The position numbers were made by a program, and so were the translations under genes. A stretch of DNA of 64,000 nucleotides from positions 1 through 64,000 of the forward strand of contig CAYUMU010000024.1 of NCBI GenBank assembly GCA_964445985.1, written 5' to 3'. The stretch comes from CAYUMU01 sp964445985 (GTDB taxonomy: Bacteria; Planctomycetota; Planctomycetia; Pirellulales; S012-138). Below the pieces are notes generated by a model that was not told the DNA's origin, ran no database searches, and saw only the letters and a list, made by a program, of their open reading frames with translations. Positions within the stretch are counted from its first letter, which is position 1. Each line of letters starts with the position of its first letter. Below, one piece after another: positions 45,369-54,266 of the stretch.

Positions 45369-46439
45369 TTAGTCTTTTTGCTCTAACTCGTATTCCTTCA
45401 GCTTCTTATGCAGCGTGTTGCGGTTGATGCCCAACCGGGCTGCCGCTTTGATTTGTACGTTGTCGCAGTTCACCATCACCTGACTGATCAGTTCGCGCTC
45501 CACCCGGTTCACGATTTTCTGATGCAAATTCTCTTCGCTGGCCCCCGCCGCCGACAGGCCGTACTCCACCAGGTCTTGAGCCAACGAGTCCAGGTCCATC
45601 GGCCGGCTGCCGGCAAGTTTGCGGCTGGGGCGGCGGCCCACCACGCCGTCGGGCAGCAGGTCGGTGGTCAACTCGTCTCCCGGCGCCAGCACCACGGCTC
45701 GCTCAATGTAGTTTTGCAGTTCGCGCACGTTGCCTGGCCAATTGTAGGCTTCCAGGGCTTCCAGGGCTTCGCGCTGCATGTGCACCACGTAGCGGTCGTT
45801 CTCCTCATTGTAAATCTGGAGAAAGTGCATGACCAGTTCGCGGATGTCTTCCCGCCGATGCCGGAGCGGCGGCAGGGGAATCGTCACCACGTTGAGCCGG
45901 TAGTACAAGTCTTCGCGGAACCGTTCGGCATCGACCTCGTCAAGCAAGTCGCGGTTGCTGGCGGCCACCACGCGGGTATCGACGCGAATCGTGCGGGTAT
46001 CGCCCACCTTCTCAAACTCGCGCTCTTGCAGCACCCGCAACAGCTTGACCTGCAACTTGGGCGTGGTGGAGTTGATTTCGTCGAGGAAGATCGTGCCGGT
46101 GTGGGCTGCTTCAAACCGGCCAATCCGATTCTCGACCGCTCCCGTAAACGCTCCGCGCACGTGGCCAAACAGCTCGCTTTCCAGCAGGCTTTCGGTCAGG
46201 GCGCCGCAGTTCACGCGCACGAAGGGGCCGTTCTTGCGGCCGCTGGTGCGGTGCAAGGCGTTGGCGATCAGTTCCTTGCCCGTGCCGGTTTCGCCGAGCA
46301 ACAGGACCGAAGCCTTGCTGGCAGCCACCCGCCGGGTAAGGCGGTAGACCTCCTGCATGGCCGGTCCTCGACCGATGATGCCGGTGAGGGGCGGCGTGGC
46401 GGGATCGCTGGACAGCGGTGGGGGTTCAAAATTCATCAT
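45369..46439 (-). CDS. Sigma-54-dependent transcriptional activator without a receiver domain
   Basis: 356 aa. The AAA+ domain starts almost at the N-terminus (IIGRGPAMQEVYRL): Walker A GETGTGKE at 49-56, the sigma-54 contact loop GAFTGA at 96-101, Walker B TIFLDEINS near 118, and the sensor/arginine region FREDLYYRLNVV. A Fis-type helix-turn-helix ends the protein (IKAAARLGINRNTLHKKLK). With no receiver, GAF or PAS domain, it may be constitutively active or controlled by partners, like PspF. It is first in a tight minus-strand unit with the HemX-like gene and hemA. Confidence 0.93.
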   Translation of the reverse strand: MMNFEPPPLSSDPATPPLTGIIGRGPAMQEVYRLTRRVAASKASVLLLGETGTGKELIANALHRTSGRKNGPFVRVNCGALTESLLESELFGHVRGAFTGAVENRIGRFEAAHTGTIFLDEINSTTPKLQVKLLRVLQEREFEKVGDTRTIRVDTRVVAASNRDLLDEVDAERFREDLYYRLNVVTIPLPPLRHRREDIRELVMHFLQIYNEENDRYVVHMQREALEALEAYNWPGNVRELQNYIERAVVLAPGDELTTDLLPDGVVGRRPSRKLAGSRPMDLDSLAQDLVEYGLSAAGASEENLHQKIVNRVERELISQVMVNCDNVQIKAAARLGINRNTLHKKLKEYELEQKD

Positions 46440-46606
46440 GTGCCGGGGAGTCGCTAAAACCGCAGATTCCGTGATTCAGGGGGGGCGTGCGGCTGGCGAG
46501 CCTCTCGGGGTGGTACGACCCTGGGGGCTATGGGATGCTCTGGGAGGGAAGTTGCATATGTATGGCCGCCAGGGAAAGCGGGTTTGGCGCGGAGTGACCC
46601 ACGCCG

Positions 46607-48979
46607 CTAAGGTTGGCCGTTGCCAGCGGGCACTGGCGCAGCAGGTACAGCCGGATTGCCAGCTTCTGGATGGCCTTCGGCAGGCGCGGCCCCTGGGCTG
46701 GGTTCTGGTTCGGGTTCTTGGTTCGCCGCGGCGGCCGCCAGCCGCATTTCCAGCGAATCGAGGATGGAAGCCAACACCTGCTGCGTGCCTTCGTCGAGCT
46801 GAGAGCTGGCGTTGTAACGATCATACTGGGTAAAAATTTCCGCCTGCCGCAGCAAAACGCCGTCGCGCTTGACCGATTCGTGGAAGGCCTGGGCCGCTGC
46901 CTGGCGCGATGCCAGCGGCAACGCATTCTGGCTGGCCACCGCGACCAGCGCCGATTGAGCGCGGGCCGTGCCCAAGCTGGCCAAGGCCGGCGCGGCGGCC
47001 GCCGTTAGCTCTGGCAAATAGGCGACCGGCTCCAGCAACGCGTCCATCCGGCGCAAATCGTAAAACGCGTAATGATTCGGATCCCAGGCAATCTGAGTCA
47101 CCCAATTCAACGCGCTGCGAGCATGCATCAGCCGTTCGGCCGGGCTCACCATTTCGCGGGCCGCGGTCGCAAACAATTCGTCCAGTTGCACGTCCATGGC
47201 TTCCACCGTATGCGGACGCACCATCACCGCCGTGCGCGGAAAGCGGCGAGCGAGCCGGCGAACCTCGTCCAAGCGATTCACCGGCGCGATCAACCCAATC
47301 GGCAGCCGAGCGCTGCGGGGGTCGTGGCGGATTTTTTGAATCAAGATGTCGGGCGGAGCGTTGGGAAGCGTGGTGTCGAGCAGAATGAAAGCCACGTCGG
47401 CCGCCTCCACTGCCTGGCGGATGCAGTCTCGACCGTTGGTGACCGCGATGCCCTCGAAACCCAACTGCGCGAGCAAGCCCACATGGCTTTGGGCGTTGGC
47501 CGGCACGGTTTCGGCCACCACGGCGCGGAGCGTGCCGCCGTAGTGGGCAAAATGCTCAATGTTCTGCGTGATCAGGGCAGCCCCGGGGAACGGCTTGTCG
47601 TTGGGGGCCAACCGCATCATGGCTTCGGCGCCGGCAAACCGCAGGCGAGTATCCGCGTGCGCCGCGGCCACGGCCAACAGCGAAGGATTGGGGTCGCGGT
47701 GCCAGAGGACCTCGGCGTCGCCAATCTCGCCCAAAATGCGGCAAGTGGCGGTGGCGCCAATCGTGTGATCTTCGTCCAGTTGCTCCCCCAGCGTGTCGAG
47801 CAACGCCGGCACGCCAAAGCGGGCCACGATGTCGCGCACCGTGGGGCCAGCCTGGGGGTCTTCGGCGGTGGGCAACCGCCGCTCCAAGCCATTTTCGTAC
47901 GACGCCCTTTCGAGCAGCGTGGCAATGAACAACCGCCGCACGGCCGGATCATCGGGCGCGAGGGGATACAGTTCGGTCGCCAACCGCTCGGCGTGCACGG
48001 CCGCGGCAATGTGCGATGGGGCAACCCGCGCCGAGGCCGATTCGGTGGCCGGGTCCCACACCCAAATTTCGACCAGGCCAGCCAGGTTGGGTTGGTCGGG
48101 CGGCGCGCCGGCATACGCCCGCCGCGCTTCGCGGTACAAGAACGAAACCACCTCGTCGCGGCTCGGCGCCGCGCCCAGCATGGCTTGTAACGCCAGCCGA
48201 GCCGATTCACGCAATTGGGCATTTACCGTGGGATCAACCGCCGGTCCCACCAGAAACGGAATGGCCTTCCGCGCCTTGAGGTCGCCCAGCGCCCTGGCCG
48301 CCACGGCTCGCAGGGCCGGGTCGTCGGAATCGAGGGCCGCAATCGCCGGCCCACTCACATTCGATCCCTGCAAAAGCAGGGCGCGAAACAGCGGATCGCT
48401 GTTATCTACTTGATTGTTTTGGGCCAGGGCCGTCAGCAAGGCACTCACCGCGGCGGCGCCGCCCGAGCGAAGCTCGCCCGCATAGGCACGCACGGCCGTA
48501 TCGTCGGCCCCGGGAATCCGGCTGACCAGGTCCTTAAGCCGCTGCGGATCGACCGAGTGCCGGGCCGCTCCTTCGATCACGCCATTGGCCAAGGCCACGC
48601 CGCCCGTCAACTCCGGCGTGCGTCCCATCCGCAAGAACGTGTCGCTGCCAAACTGCGAAACCAGGGCGTAGCAACTGGCATCGTCCAACTGGGCGTCGAG
48701 CAGCTTTTGCACCAGCGGCACGGCGGCCGCGGGCTGGCCCAGGTTGAGAATGGAGTCGATCGCCTGCACCAATTGCGGCGGCGTGGTGGGATTGGTTTCC
48801 AGCAGCGCCAGAATGGTGGGGTCGGTAATGACCGCGGGCTTGGCCGGGGCTGCCGGTTGGGCCAGCGCTGTGGCGGCGGTCAATAAAACCAGGCCACCGG
48901 CCAGCAGCCACGGCCGGGCACAGGCATTCGAGGACAGGATTCGCACGGCGGCTCGTCGATTCAGGCGTTGGAAAGTCAT
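46607..48979 (-). CDS. Exported HEAT-repeat protein with a receiver-like segment
   Basis: 790 aa with a signal peptide (WLLAGGLVLLTAATALAQPA, after an Arg-rich start). Residues ~60-460 are HEAT-like helical pairs (ALDSDDPALRAVAARALGDL, TCRILGEIGDAEVLW). About 500-610 read like a response-regulator fold: strand LRAVVAETV, FEGIAVTNG, then FILLDTTLPN with Asp at the phospho-site position, and MVRPHTVEAMD in place of the usual KP switch. Further HEAT-like helices and a Pro/Glu/Ala-rich tail follow. A receiver domain outside the cytoplasm could not be phosphorylated in the normal way. Function unknown. Confidence 0.65.
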   Translation of the reverse strand: MTFQRLNRRAAVRILSSNACARPWLLAGGLVLLTAATALAQPAAPAKPAVITDPTILALLETNPTTPPQLVQAIDSILNLGQPAAAVPLVQKLLDAQLDDASCYALVSQFGSDTFLRMGRTPELTGGVALANGVIEGAARHSVDPQRLKDLVSRIPGADDTAVRAYAGELRSGGAAAVSALLTALAQNNQVDNSDPLFRALLLQGSNVSGPAIAALDSDDPALRAVAARALGDLKARKAIPFLVGPAVDPTVNAQLRESARLALQAMLGAAPSRDEVVSFLYREARRAYAGAPPDQPNLAGLVEIWVWDPATESASARVAPSHIAAAVHAERLATELYPLAPDDPAVRRLFIATLLERASYENGLERRLPTAEDPQAGPTVRDIVARFGVPALLDTLGEQLDEDHTIGATATCRILGEIGDAEVLWHRDPNPSLLAVAAAHADTRLRFAGAEAMMRLAPNDKPFPGAALITQNIEHFAHYGGTLRAVVAETVPANAQSHVGLLAQLGFEGIAVTNGRDCIRQAVEAADVAFILLDTTLPNAPPDILIQKIRHDPRSARLPIGLIAPVNRLDEVRRLARRFPRTAVMVRPHTVEAMDVQLDELFATAAREMVSPAERLMHARSALNWVTQIAWDPNHYAFYDLRRMDALLEPVAYLPELTAAAAPALASLGTARAQSALVAVASQNALPLASRQAAAQAFHESVKRDGVLLRQAEIFTQYDRYNASSQLDEGTQQVLASILDSLEMRLAAAAANQEPEPEPSPGAAPAEGHPEAGNPAVPAAPVPAGNGQP

Positions 48980-49192
48980 TGCGGTCAGCCTCTTCTGGCG
49001 TAGCGGTTAGCGGTCGCGAGGGATCGCGTCAATTCCACAATGAAAGCCGACCATGGCGAATTCAAGACTCCGGCGGCCTGGGCAACAACCACTTTCGGCC
49101 ATCTTAAGTATGCGTTATGCCTTATCCGCGGGTTGGATGAATCAACATGCTCCCGGGTGGGGGGGCAGTCCAGGTTCGCCACTTTGCCAAAA

Positions 49193-50602
49193 CTATTTGT
49201 TCTGATTTCGCCGCAGGCGTTCTTCCCACGCTTCCAACTGCTGTTCCACCTGCCCGGCCGCGGTCGAGCCGTAACTCACGAAGGCTTTCACCGCATTTTC
49301 TACGCCAAGCACGCCGTACAGTTCTTCGGTGAGACTGGAATCGAGGGCCTGATAGTCCGAAAGTTGCAAATCGGCCAGCCGGCAACCCCGTTCCATGGCG
49401 GTGCGAACCAGCCCTCCCACCAGGCCATGCGCGGTGCGTTGCGGAACCCCTTTGCGAATGAGGTATTCCATAAACGTGGTGGCGTCGAGATGTCCGTGAT
49501 CGAGCCGGGCCGCGATCGCTTCTCGCTTGAGCTCCGTGCCAGCCACCAGCGGCGCCGCCAACTCCAAGCAGGCTTCGACGGTGTCGGCCGCGTCGAACAG
49601 CGGCGCCTTGTCTTCTTGCAAATCGCGGTTGTACGCCAGCGGCAAGCCTTTGACCAAAATCAGCAAGCTGGTCAGCGAACCGAGCGTGCGAGACGTTTTG
49701 CCGCGAATCAGTTCCAGCACATCGGGGTTGATCTTCTGCGGCATGATCGAGGAGCCGGTGCAGAATGCCTGCGGCAGCTTGAGGAAATTGAATTCCACCG
49801 TGGACCACAAGATCCACTCCTCGGCCCAACCGCTGAGATGTTCGGCGATCATGCTCAGCACGAACACAAACTCCAGCACAAAGTCGCGATCGCTGGAAGA
49901 ATCGAGGCTGTTGCCGGAGACGGCGTCAAAATTCAGGCGATCGGCCACAAAATGCCGGTCGATGGGGAGCGTGGTTCCAGCCAGCGCGGCCGTGCCGAGC
50001 GTGAGCACGTTCACGCGGCGGCGACAGTCGGCCAGCCGGGTGCGATCGCGCTGGAATTTTTCGCAATAGGCCAGCCAGTAGTGTGGCGCGAGCACCGGTT
50101 GGGCGCGCTGCAAATGCGTGTAGCCGGGCAAGATCACGTCGAAATCGGCCCGGCAGCGGTCGAGAAACGCCTGTTGCAAGTCGAGCAACAAGCGGTCAAC
50201 GCGATCGATGGCGTCGCGAACCCAGAGCCGCAGATCGGTGCTGATCTGATCGTTGCGACTGCGTGCCGTGTGCAGCTTGCGGCCCACATCGCCCAGCCGA
50301 TCGATCAAGGCCTGCTCGATGTTCATATGCACGTCTTCCAGTTCCTGGCGAAACTGGAAATGGCCAGCGGCGATTTCTTCCTGAATTTGTTCCAGGGTCG
50401 TCACAATGGCCTGGGCTTCGTCCTCGGAAACCAGCCCTTGGCGAGCCAACATTTGAGCGTGAGCGATCGAGCCCCGAATATCGTGCGCGTAGAGCCGGGC
50501 GTCAAAGCTTACGCTTTGGCTAAAGCGCTCCACTCGGGCGTCCACACCCGCGGCAAACACACCGCTGCGACTAGGCGATTGAGGGGCCGTCAACTCTACC
50601 AC
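49193..50602 (-). CDS. argH: Argininosuccinate lyase
   Basis: Splits argininosuccinate into arginine and fumarate, the last step of arginine synthesis. 469 aa, full length, with a GTG start (VELTAPQSPSRSG). Fumarase/aspartase superfamily blocks: DVHMNIEQALIDRLG near 90, LHTARSRNDQISTDLRLW near 110, LPGYTHLQRAQPV near 160 (catalytic His), and the signature loop GSSIMPQKINPD near 283 with the catalytic Ser. A Lys-to-Ile change in MPQKxNPD relative to E. coli is within family variation. It is a single gene here, with no other arg gene adjacent. Confidence 0.96.
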   Translation of the reverse strand: MVELTAPQSPSRSGVFAAGVDARVERFSQSVSFDARLYAHDIRGSIAHAQMLARQGLVSEDEAQAIVTTLEQIQEEIAAGHFQFRQELEDVHMNIEQALIDRLGDVGRKLHTARSRNDQISTDLRLWVRDAIDRVDRLLLDLQQAFLDRCRADFDVILPGYTHLQRAQPVLAPHYWLAYCEKFQRDRTRLADCRRRVNVLTLGTAALAGTTLPIDRHFVADRLNFDAVSGNSLDSSSDRDFVLEFVFVLSMIAEHLSGWAEEWILWSTVEFNFLKLPQAFCTGSSIMPQKINPDVLELIRGKTSRTLGSLTSLLILVKGLPLAYNRDLQEDKAPLFDAADTVEACLELAAPLVAGTELKREAIAARLDHGHLDATTFMEYLIRKGVPQRTAHGLVGGLVRTAMERGCRLADLQLSDYQALDSSLTEELYGVLGVENAVKAFVSYGSTAAGQVEQQLEAWEERLRRNQNK

Positions 50603-50768
50603 TGCCTATTTATTAAGCACGGTGTCTAAAAAACTAGCACGCCGGAGCATTCACTGTACGCAGTGGTTTGGGAGCTGTCAATTGGCTGCCTGGAAAGCGA
50701 GCCGCCGGTTGAACTTCCGGCGGCTCGCGTGCCTGGGGCTCAGAAGAAGGGGGCGTTATAAGCCGAGG

Positions 50769-52154
50769 CTAATCTTCGGCCCTGCTGCCGTCGCCGCACA
50801 TTTTGACAATGCGAGGTTGAAACTCAGCGACAACTTCGACCAGGTCTTGTTGGGCGTCCATTACCTCGCGGATGTTTTTGTAAACATACGGAACCTCGTC
50901 GGAGCCGGCCGAGAGGACGACGATGCCCTGCTGTTCCAGGTCTTTTTTCACGGCGTTGAACCGGTATTGGTTTCTCGCCTGGGTGCGCGACATTCGCCGG
51001 CCCGCGCCGTGGCTGGCCGAGTCGAGGCTTTCGGGGTTGCCTTTACCCCGGACCACGAACGCCGGATCGGCCATCGAACCGGGGATCACGCCCAGCGCGC
51101 CTTTGCCGGCTGGCGTAGCGCCCTTGCGATGCACGATGACTTCCTTGCCGCCGTGAGTTTCTTTCCAGGCAAAGTTGTGATGGTTCTCCACGCCGGCCAT
51201 GATTTGCGCGCCGAGCAATTCGCTGATGCGGCGGTGGATCACGGCATGGTTGGCTGCCGCGTAATCGCCCATCAGGTTCATGGCCGCCCAGTATTCCTGT
51301 CCGGCTTCGGTATCCATGTCGAGCCAGGCCAGTCGGCCCGCTTCGGCGTGGCGCTCCGGCAAACGGCTCCGGGCAATGTTGCTGTACACCGAGCAGACCG
51401 CGGCGCCCGCGCCCCGACTGCCGCTATGGCTCATCAGGGCCACGTACTGACCGGCTTTCAAACCGAGTTCTTCGTCTTTCTCCGGCAGCGTGAGCACGCC
51501 GAATTCGGCGAAATGGTTGCCTGAGCCCGAGGTGCCGAGCTGTCGCCAGGCCGTGTCCTTGCGTTCGCGGGTAATGCGGGTAATGTCCCAGTCTTCGTCC
51601 ATGACCGGGTGCGATTGCGGACGCTGGTATTCGCTGCCCACGCCGAACCGGGTGCCATTTTCCAACGCCTGTTGCAGCTGCGGCGAGCGGGTTTTCAGGT
51701 GTTCCACCGGCACATCGAGCACGGAAAGTTTCATGCGGCAGGCAATATCCACACCCACCGCGTAGGGAACCACGGCGTTGTCGCAAGCCAGCACGCCGCC
51801 AATCGGCAGGCCGTAGCCCACGTGAGCGTCGGGCATGAGCGCCGCCCCGGCCGCGATGGGCAGCGCGCACGCGTCGCGCATTTGGTGATGCGCGGCATCG
51901 TCGATGTCGTTACCCCAGGTGCGATACGAAATCGGCTCGGGCGGCGTGTACTGGCTTTCGGTCACCAGCTCCGTTGCCAGCGCCGAAAAGTAGTCGTCCT
52001 GGAGAAATTCTTGTGGACTGGCCACCACGGCCTGCAGCCGCCGCTTGGCTTCTTTGCCGCGCAGCCCGGCGCCCGTGGCCCGTTGAATGCCCTGCACGGC
52101 CAGCGGCACACACGACCGCGGCACACCAATCGCCGCCAACTGTTTGGCGTTCAT
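50769..52154 (-). CDS. rtcB: RtcB-type RNA ligase
   Basis: Joins 2',3'-cyclic phosphate or 3'-phosphate RNA ends to 5'-OH ends with GTP and Mn2+. 461 aa. Metal-binding marks are MPDAHVGYGLPIGGV near 107, VGVDIACRM near 132, GSGNHFAEFG near 212, and the GMP-accepting His in SASHGAGRRMSR near 381. C-terminal VYKNIREVMDAQ is typical. No archease or RtcR gene is adjacent. Downstream it converges with nothing within 165 bp; upstream is a degenerate inverted repeat and the fae terminator. Confidence 0.96.
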   Translation of the reverse strand: MNAKQLAAIGVPRSCVPLAVQGIQRATGAGLRGKEAKRRLQAVVASPQEFLQDDYFSALATELVTESQYTPPEPISYRTWGNDIDDAAHHQMRDACALPIAAGAALMPDAHVGYGLPIGGVLACDNAVVPYAVGVDIACRMKLSVLDVPVEHLKTRSPQLQQALENGTRFGVGSEYQRPQSHPVMDEDWDITRITRERKDTAWRQLGTSGSGNHFAEFGVLTLPEKDEELGLKAGQYVALMSHSGSRGAGAAVCSVYSNIARSRLPERHAEAGRLAWLDMDTEAGQEYWAAMNLMGDYAAANHAVIHRRISELLGAQIMAGVENHHNFAWKETHGGKEVIVHRKGATPAGKGALGVIPGSMADPAFVVRGKGNPESLDSASHGAGRRMSRTQARNQYRFNAVKKDLEQQGIVVLSAGSDEVPYVYKNIREVMDAQQDLVEVVAEFQPRIVKMCGDGSRAED

Positions 52155-52238
52155 GACAAAGAACCTAAGAAAAAGAGAGACGTGCTTGCCCTATTCAGAT
52201 TGTGGAAGACAACCGCCGGGCAAGCAAGGTTCGGGGGG

Positions 52239-52327
52239 AGTGGCTAGCGGCTGGTAGCTAGTTGCTAGTGAAGAAAAGCATTGCCCCCCTATCCTCTACT
52301 AGCTGCCAGCTACCAGCTACCAACTAA
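52239..52327. repeat. Imperfect inverted repeat of 'gctggtagctag' type
   Basis: 52239-52270 and 52293-52327 pair imperfectly over about 30 bases ('ctagcggctggtagctag' against 'agctgccagctaccagct'). Similar words appear at 15206-15226. It is a low-complexity dispersed palindrome in the rtcB upstream spacer. Confidence 0.5.
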
Positions 52328-52330
52328 AAA

Positions 52331-52370
52331 ACGCCTGAGACCGCGCGGTTTTGCGATCTCAGGCGTTTTG
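52331..52370 (-). terminator. Terminator of fae (probably bidirectional)
   Basis: A 14-bp stem with one mismatch ('acgcctgagaccgc' 52331-52344 with 52353-52366) and an A run on the left side, which becomes a T run on the minus strand, 41 nt after the fae stop. A short T-rich stretch also follows on the plus strand. Confidence 0.82.
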
Positions 52371-52411
52371 TTTTGAACTTTTTCGCAGGGCCGAGTGATC
52401 GACCCGTTGGC

Positions 52412-52909
52412 TTAAAAGCCGCGGAAGGGGTGGGCGGCGGTGTCTTTGCCGGCGATCATTTCGTCGGCGCTAGGCTTGCCGCCCATGGCGTTGGCGATGG
52501 CCATTTTGGTCGACTCGTAGTTGAAGTCGTAAATCTTCTTGTCGTCTTCGGCGGCCGGGTGAATAAACACGCCGCACACAATGCACAGGCTTTCGGCCTG
52601 ATCCTTGGGGATCACGCCAGCGGCCACGCTGTCGGCCACGGCTTTGGCAACCGCCGCCTGGGCGGGGCCAAACATCTGCACGGCCTGCTTCATGCCCTTG
52701 ATGGTGACCTTGGTGATCAACACCGTGGCGGGCTTCACGGCCAGGTTCGGGGTGAGCACGGCCAACAGATTGCTGTGGCCTTCGCTCTGGCGGGCCAGGG
52801 CGTTCGCGAATGCGCTGCCCACGGGGCCATCTTTGCTGCCGATCAGCAGATCGATGTGGGCGATTTCGTTGCCTTCGCCAAACAGTGCTTCGCCAACATA
52901 CATGGACAT
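52412..52909 (-). CDS. fae: Formaldehyde-activating enzyme
   Basis: Condenses formaldehyde with tetrahydromethanopterin to methylene-H4MPT, for detoxification or C1 oxidation. 165 aa, the size of stand-alone Fae. The catalytic His18 is in NEIAHIDLLIG; other blocks are LLAVLTPNLAVKPAT near 48 and ITKVTIKGMKQAVQMFGPAQ near 65. The C-terminus (KDTAAHPFRGF) is typical. The ribosome site GGGAG precedes ATG 52909. Planctomycetes carry H4MPT-pathway genes, but no other one is visible here. Confidence 0.95.
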   Translation of the reverse strand: MSMYVGEALFGEGNEIAHIDLLIGSKDGPVGSAFANALARQSEGHSNLLAVLTPNLAVKPATVLITKVTIKGMKQAVQMFGPAQAAVAKAVADSVAAGVIPKDQAESLCIVCGVFIHPAAEDDKKIYDFNYESTKMAIANAMGGKPSADEMIAGKDTAAHPFRGF

Positions 52910-53487
52910 GATGTGACTCCCTCAAAAACAAATTCGTTAAGTGACGGCCATTCCGCCAGGTGGGTTTCCGTAGACAAGGTCAAGCCAGAACGATAGCAAA
53001 CCAGGGGGCGATTGCAATACAGGGGGATCATCAAAGTACGTGGATCAGAGTGCCGCCCTCCACCAACCTTGAAGGGCGCCCGCTCGCCAACCGGGATCGA
53101 TGGGGAGCCCACGGCAAGAAACCCCGGTTTAGAGTTGAAACGGCATGGCCTTCCCGTTTTGGCGTAGCTCCGCGCAGGTTCCGGGCACCACCCCGGCCGC
53201 ATCGCCACAGAAACGCCCGCGGAGGAAGGGTCCGCCATTTCTCCCTGTTTATTTCGCCCTGTTGATACCCATGCCACCGTGGCGCGGCAATTTTCCCCTC
53301 ATGCCAGCGTTGCTTGTCGGCCCCCCGTTCCTGCCGCCGATCATCCCAGCGAACTGTCCCAGCGAACACTTGCACCGCGCGACGGTGGCAGTGAGAATCG
53401 ACAGGAGTTTTCCACCGAGGGCGCAGGCCGCGCCCCTTCGCCCCCCAGTGTGTTGCCTATCTTGCCTGCTTGTGAGTGAGCTTGCCC
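52910..53487. other. Divergent intergenic region between fae and the esterase gene
   Basis: 578 bp that should contain both promoters. Short open frames lack ribosome sites. No RNA gene or repeat is recognised. Confidence 0.5.
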
Positions 53488-54240
53488 ATGAAAATCGCCG
53501 TCGCTTGTGGATGTTGTGCCCTGGTCGCCTGGTTGGGAGGAATGAACGTGCTGCCCCAGAACGCCAGGGCCGAAGATGGCAAGACTCGCCAAACGGCTGA
53601 AAAAGCCGAGGTCAAAACGGCCTCGGGCAACGCCACGGTGAACTACCTGCTGTACCTGCCGAAAGATTACGAGCAGGAAAAAACCAAACGCTACCCGCTG
53701 GTGCTGTTCTTGCACGGCGCCGGAGAGCGGGGTAGCGAACTGCAAAAAGTAGGCAAGCATGGGCCGCCCAAGCTGGCCGAAACCAAAGATTTCCCCTGCA
53801 TCATTGCCTCGCCGCAATGCCCCGCCAACGAGCGCTGGGATGCCGCCGCCCTCTCCCAATTGCTCGACCAACTGGAAAGCAAACTCCGCGTGGATAAGGA
53901 CCGCATTTATGTGACGGGGCTTTCGATGGGCGGCGCCGGCGCCTGGACCCTGATCGCGGCCGAGCCCCAGCGGTTTGCCGCCGCGGCGCCGATCTGCGGC
54001 GTGGGCGCCGTTTCCAGCGCGGGCAGCATCAAGCATTTGCCGATTTGGGTATTTCACGGCACCGACGACAAAGCCGTGCCGTACTCGGCCTCGGAGTCGA
54101 TGGTCGCCGCCCTCAAAGCGGCCGGCAGCCAGGTCAAGTTCACCACCTATCCTGGCGTAGGACACGATTCGTGGACGGCCACCTACGACAACCCCGAGTT
54201 TTGGACCTGGCTGCTGGCGCAACAGAAAACCAGCAACTAA
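53488..54240 (+). CDS. Exported alpha/beta-hydrolase (esterase/phospholipase type)
   Basis: 250 aa from ATG 53488, with a signal peptide (IAVACGCCALVAWLGGMN). An alpha/beta-hydrolase of the kind annotated as dienelactone hydrolase-like or LpqC-like esterase: oxyanion block PLVLFLHGAGERG, nucleophile Ser146 in GLSMGGAGAW, acid Asp193/194 in FHGTDDKAVP, and His226 in GVGHDSW. A carbohydrate ester or acetyl-xylan-type substrate is plausible. It is the first gene of a plus-strand run with the ankyrin protein 26 nt downstream. Confidence 0.9.
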   Translation: MKIAVACGCCALVAWLGGMNVLPQNARAEDGKTRQTAEKAEVKTASGNATVNYLLYLPKDYEQEKTKRYPLVLFLHGAGERGSELQKVGKHGPPKLAETKDFPCIIASPQCPANERWDAAALSQLLDQLESKLRVDKDRIYVTGLSMGGAGAWTLIAAEPQRFAAAAPICGVGAVSSAGSIKHLPIWVFHGTDDKAVPYSASESMVAALKAAGSQVKFTTYPGVGHDSWTATYDNPEFWTWLLAQQKTSN

Positions 54241-54266
54241 ACCTCCGCGCGCATTGGGCTCACCCC

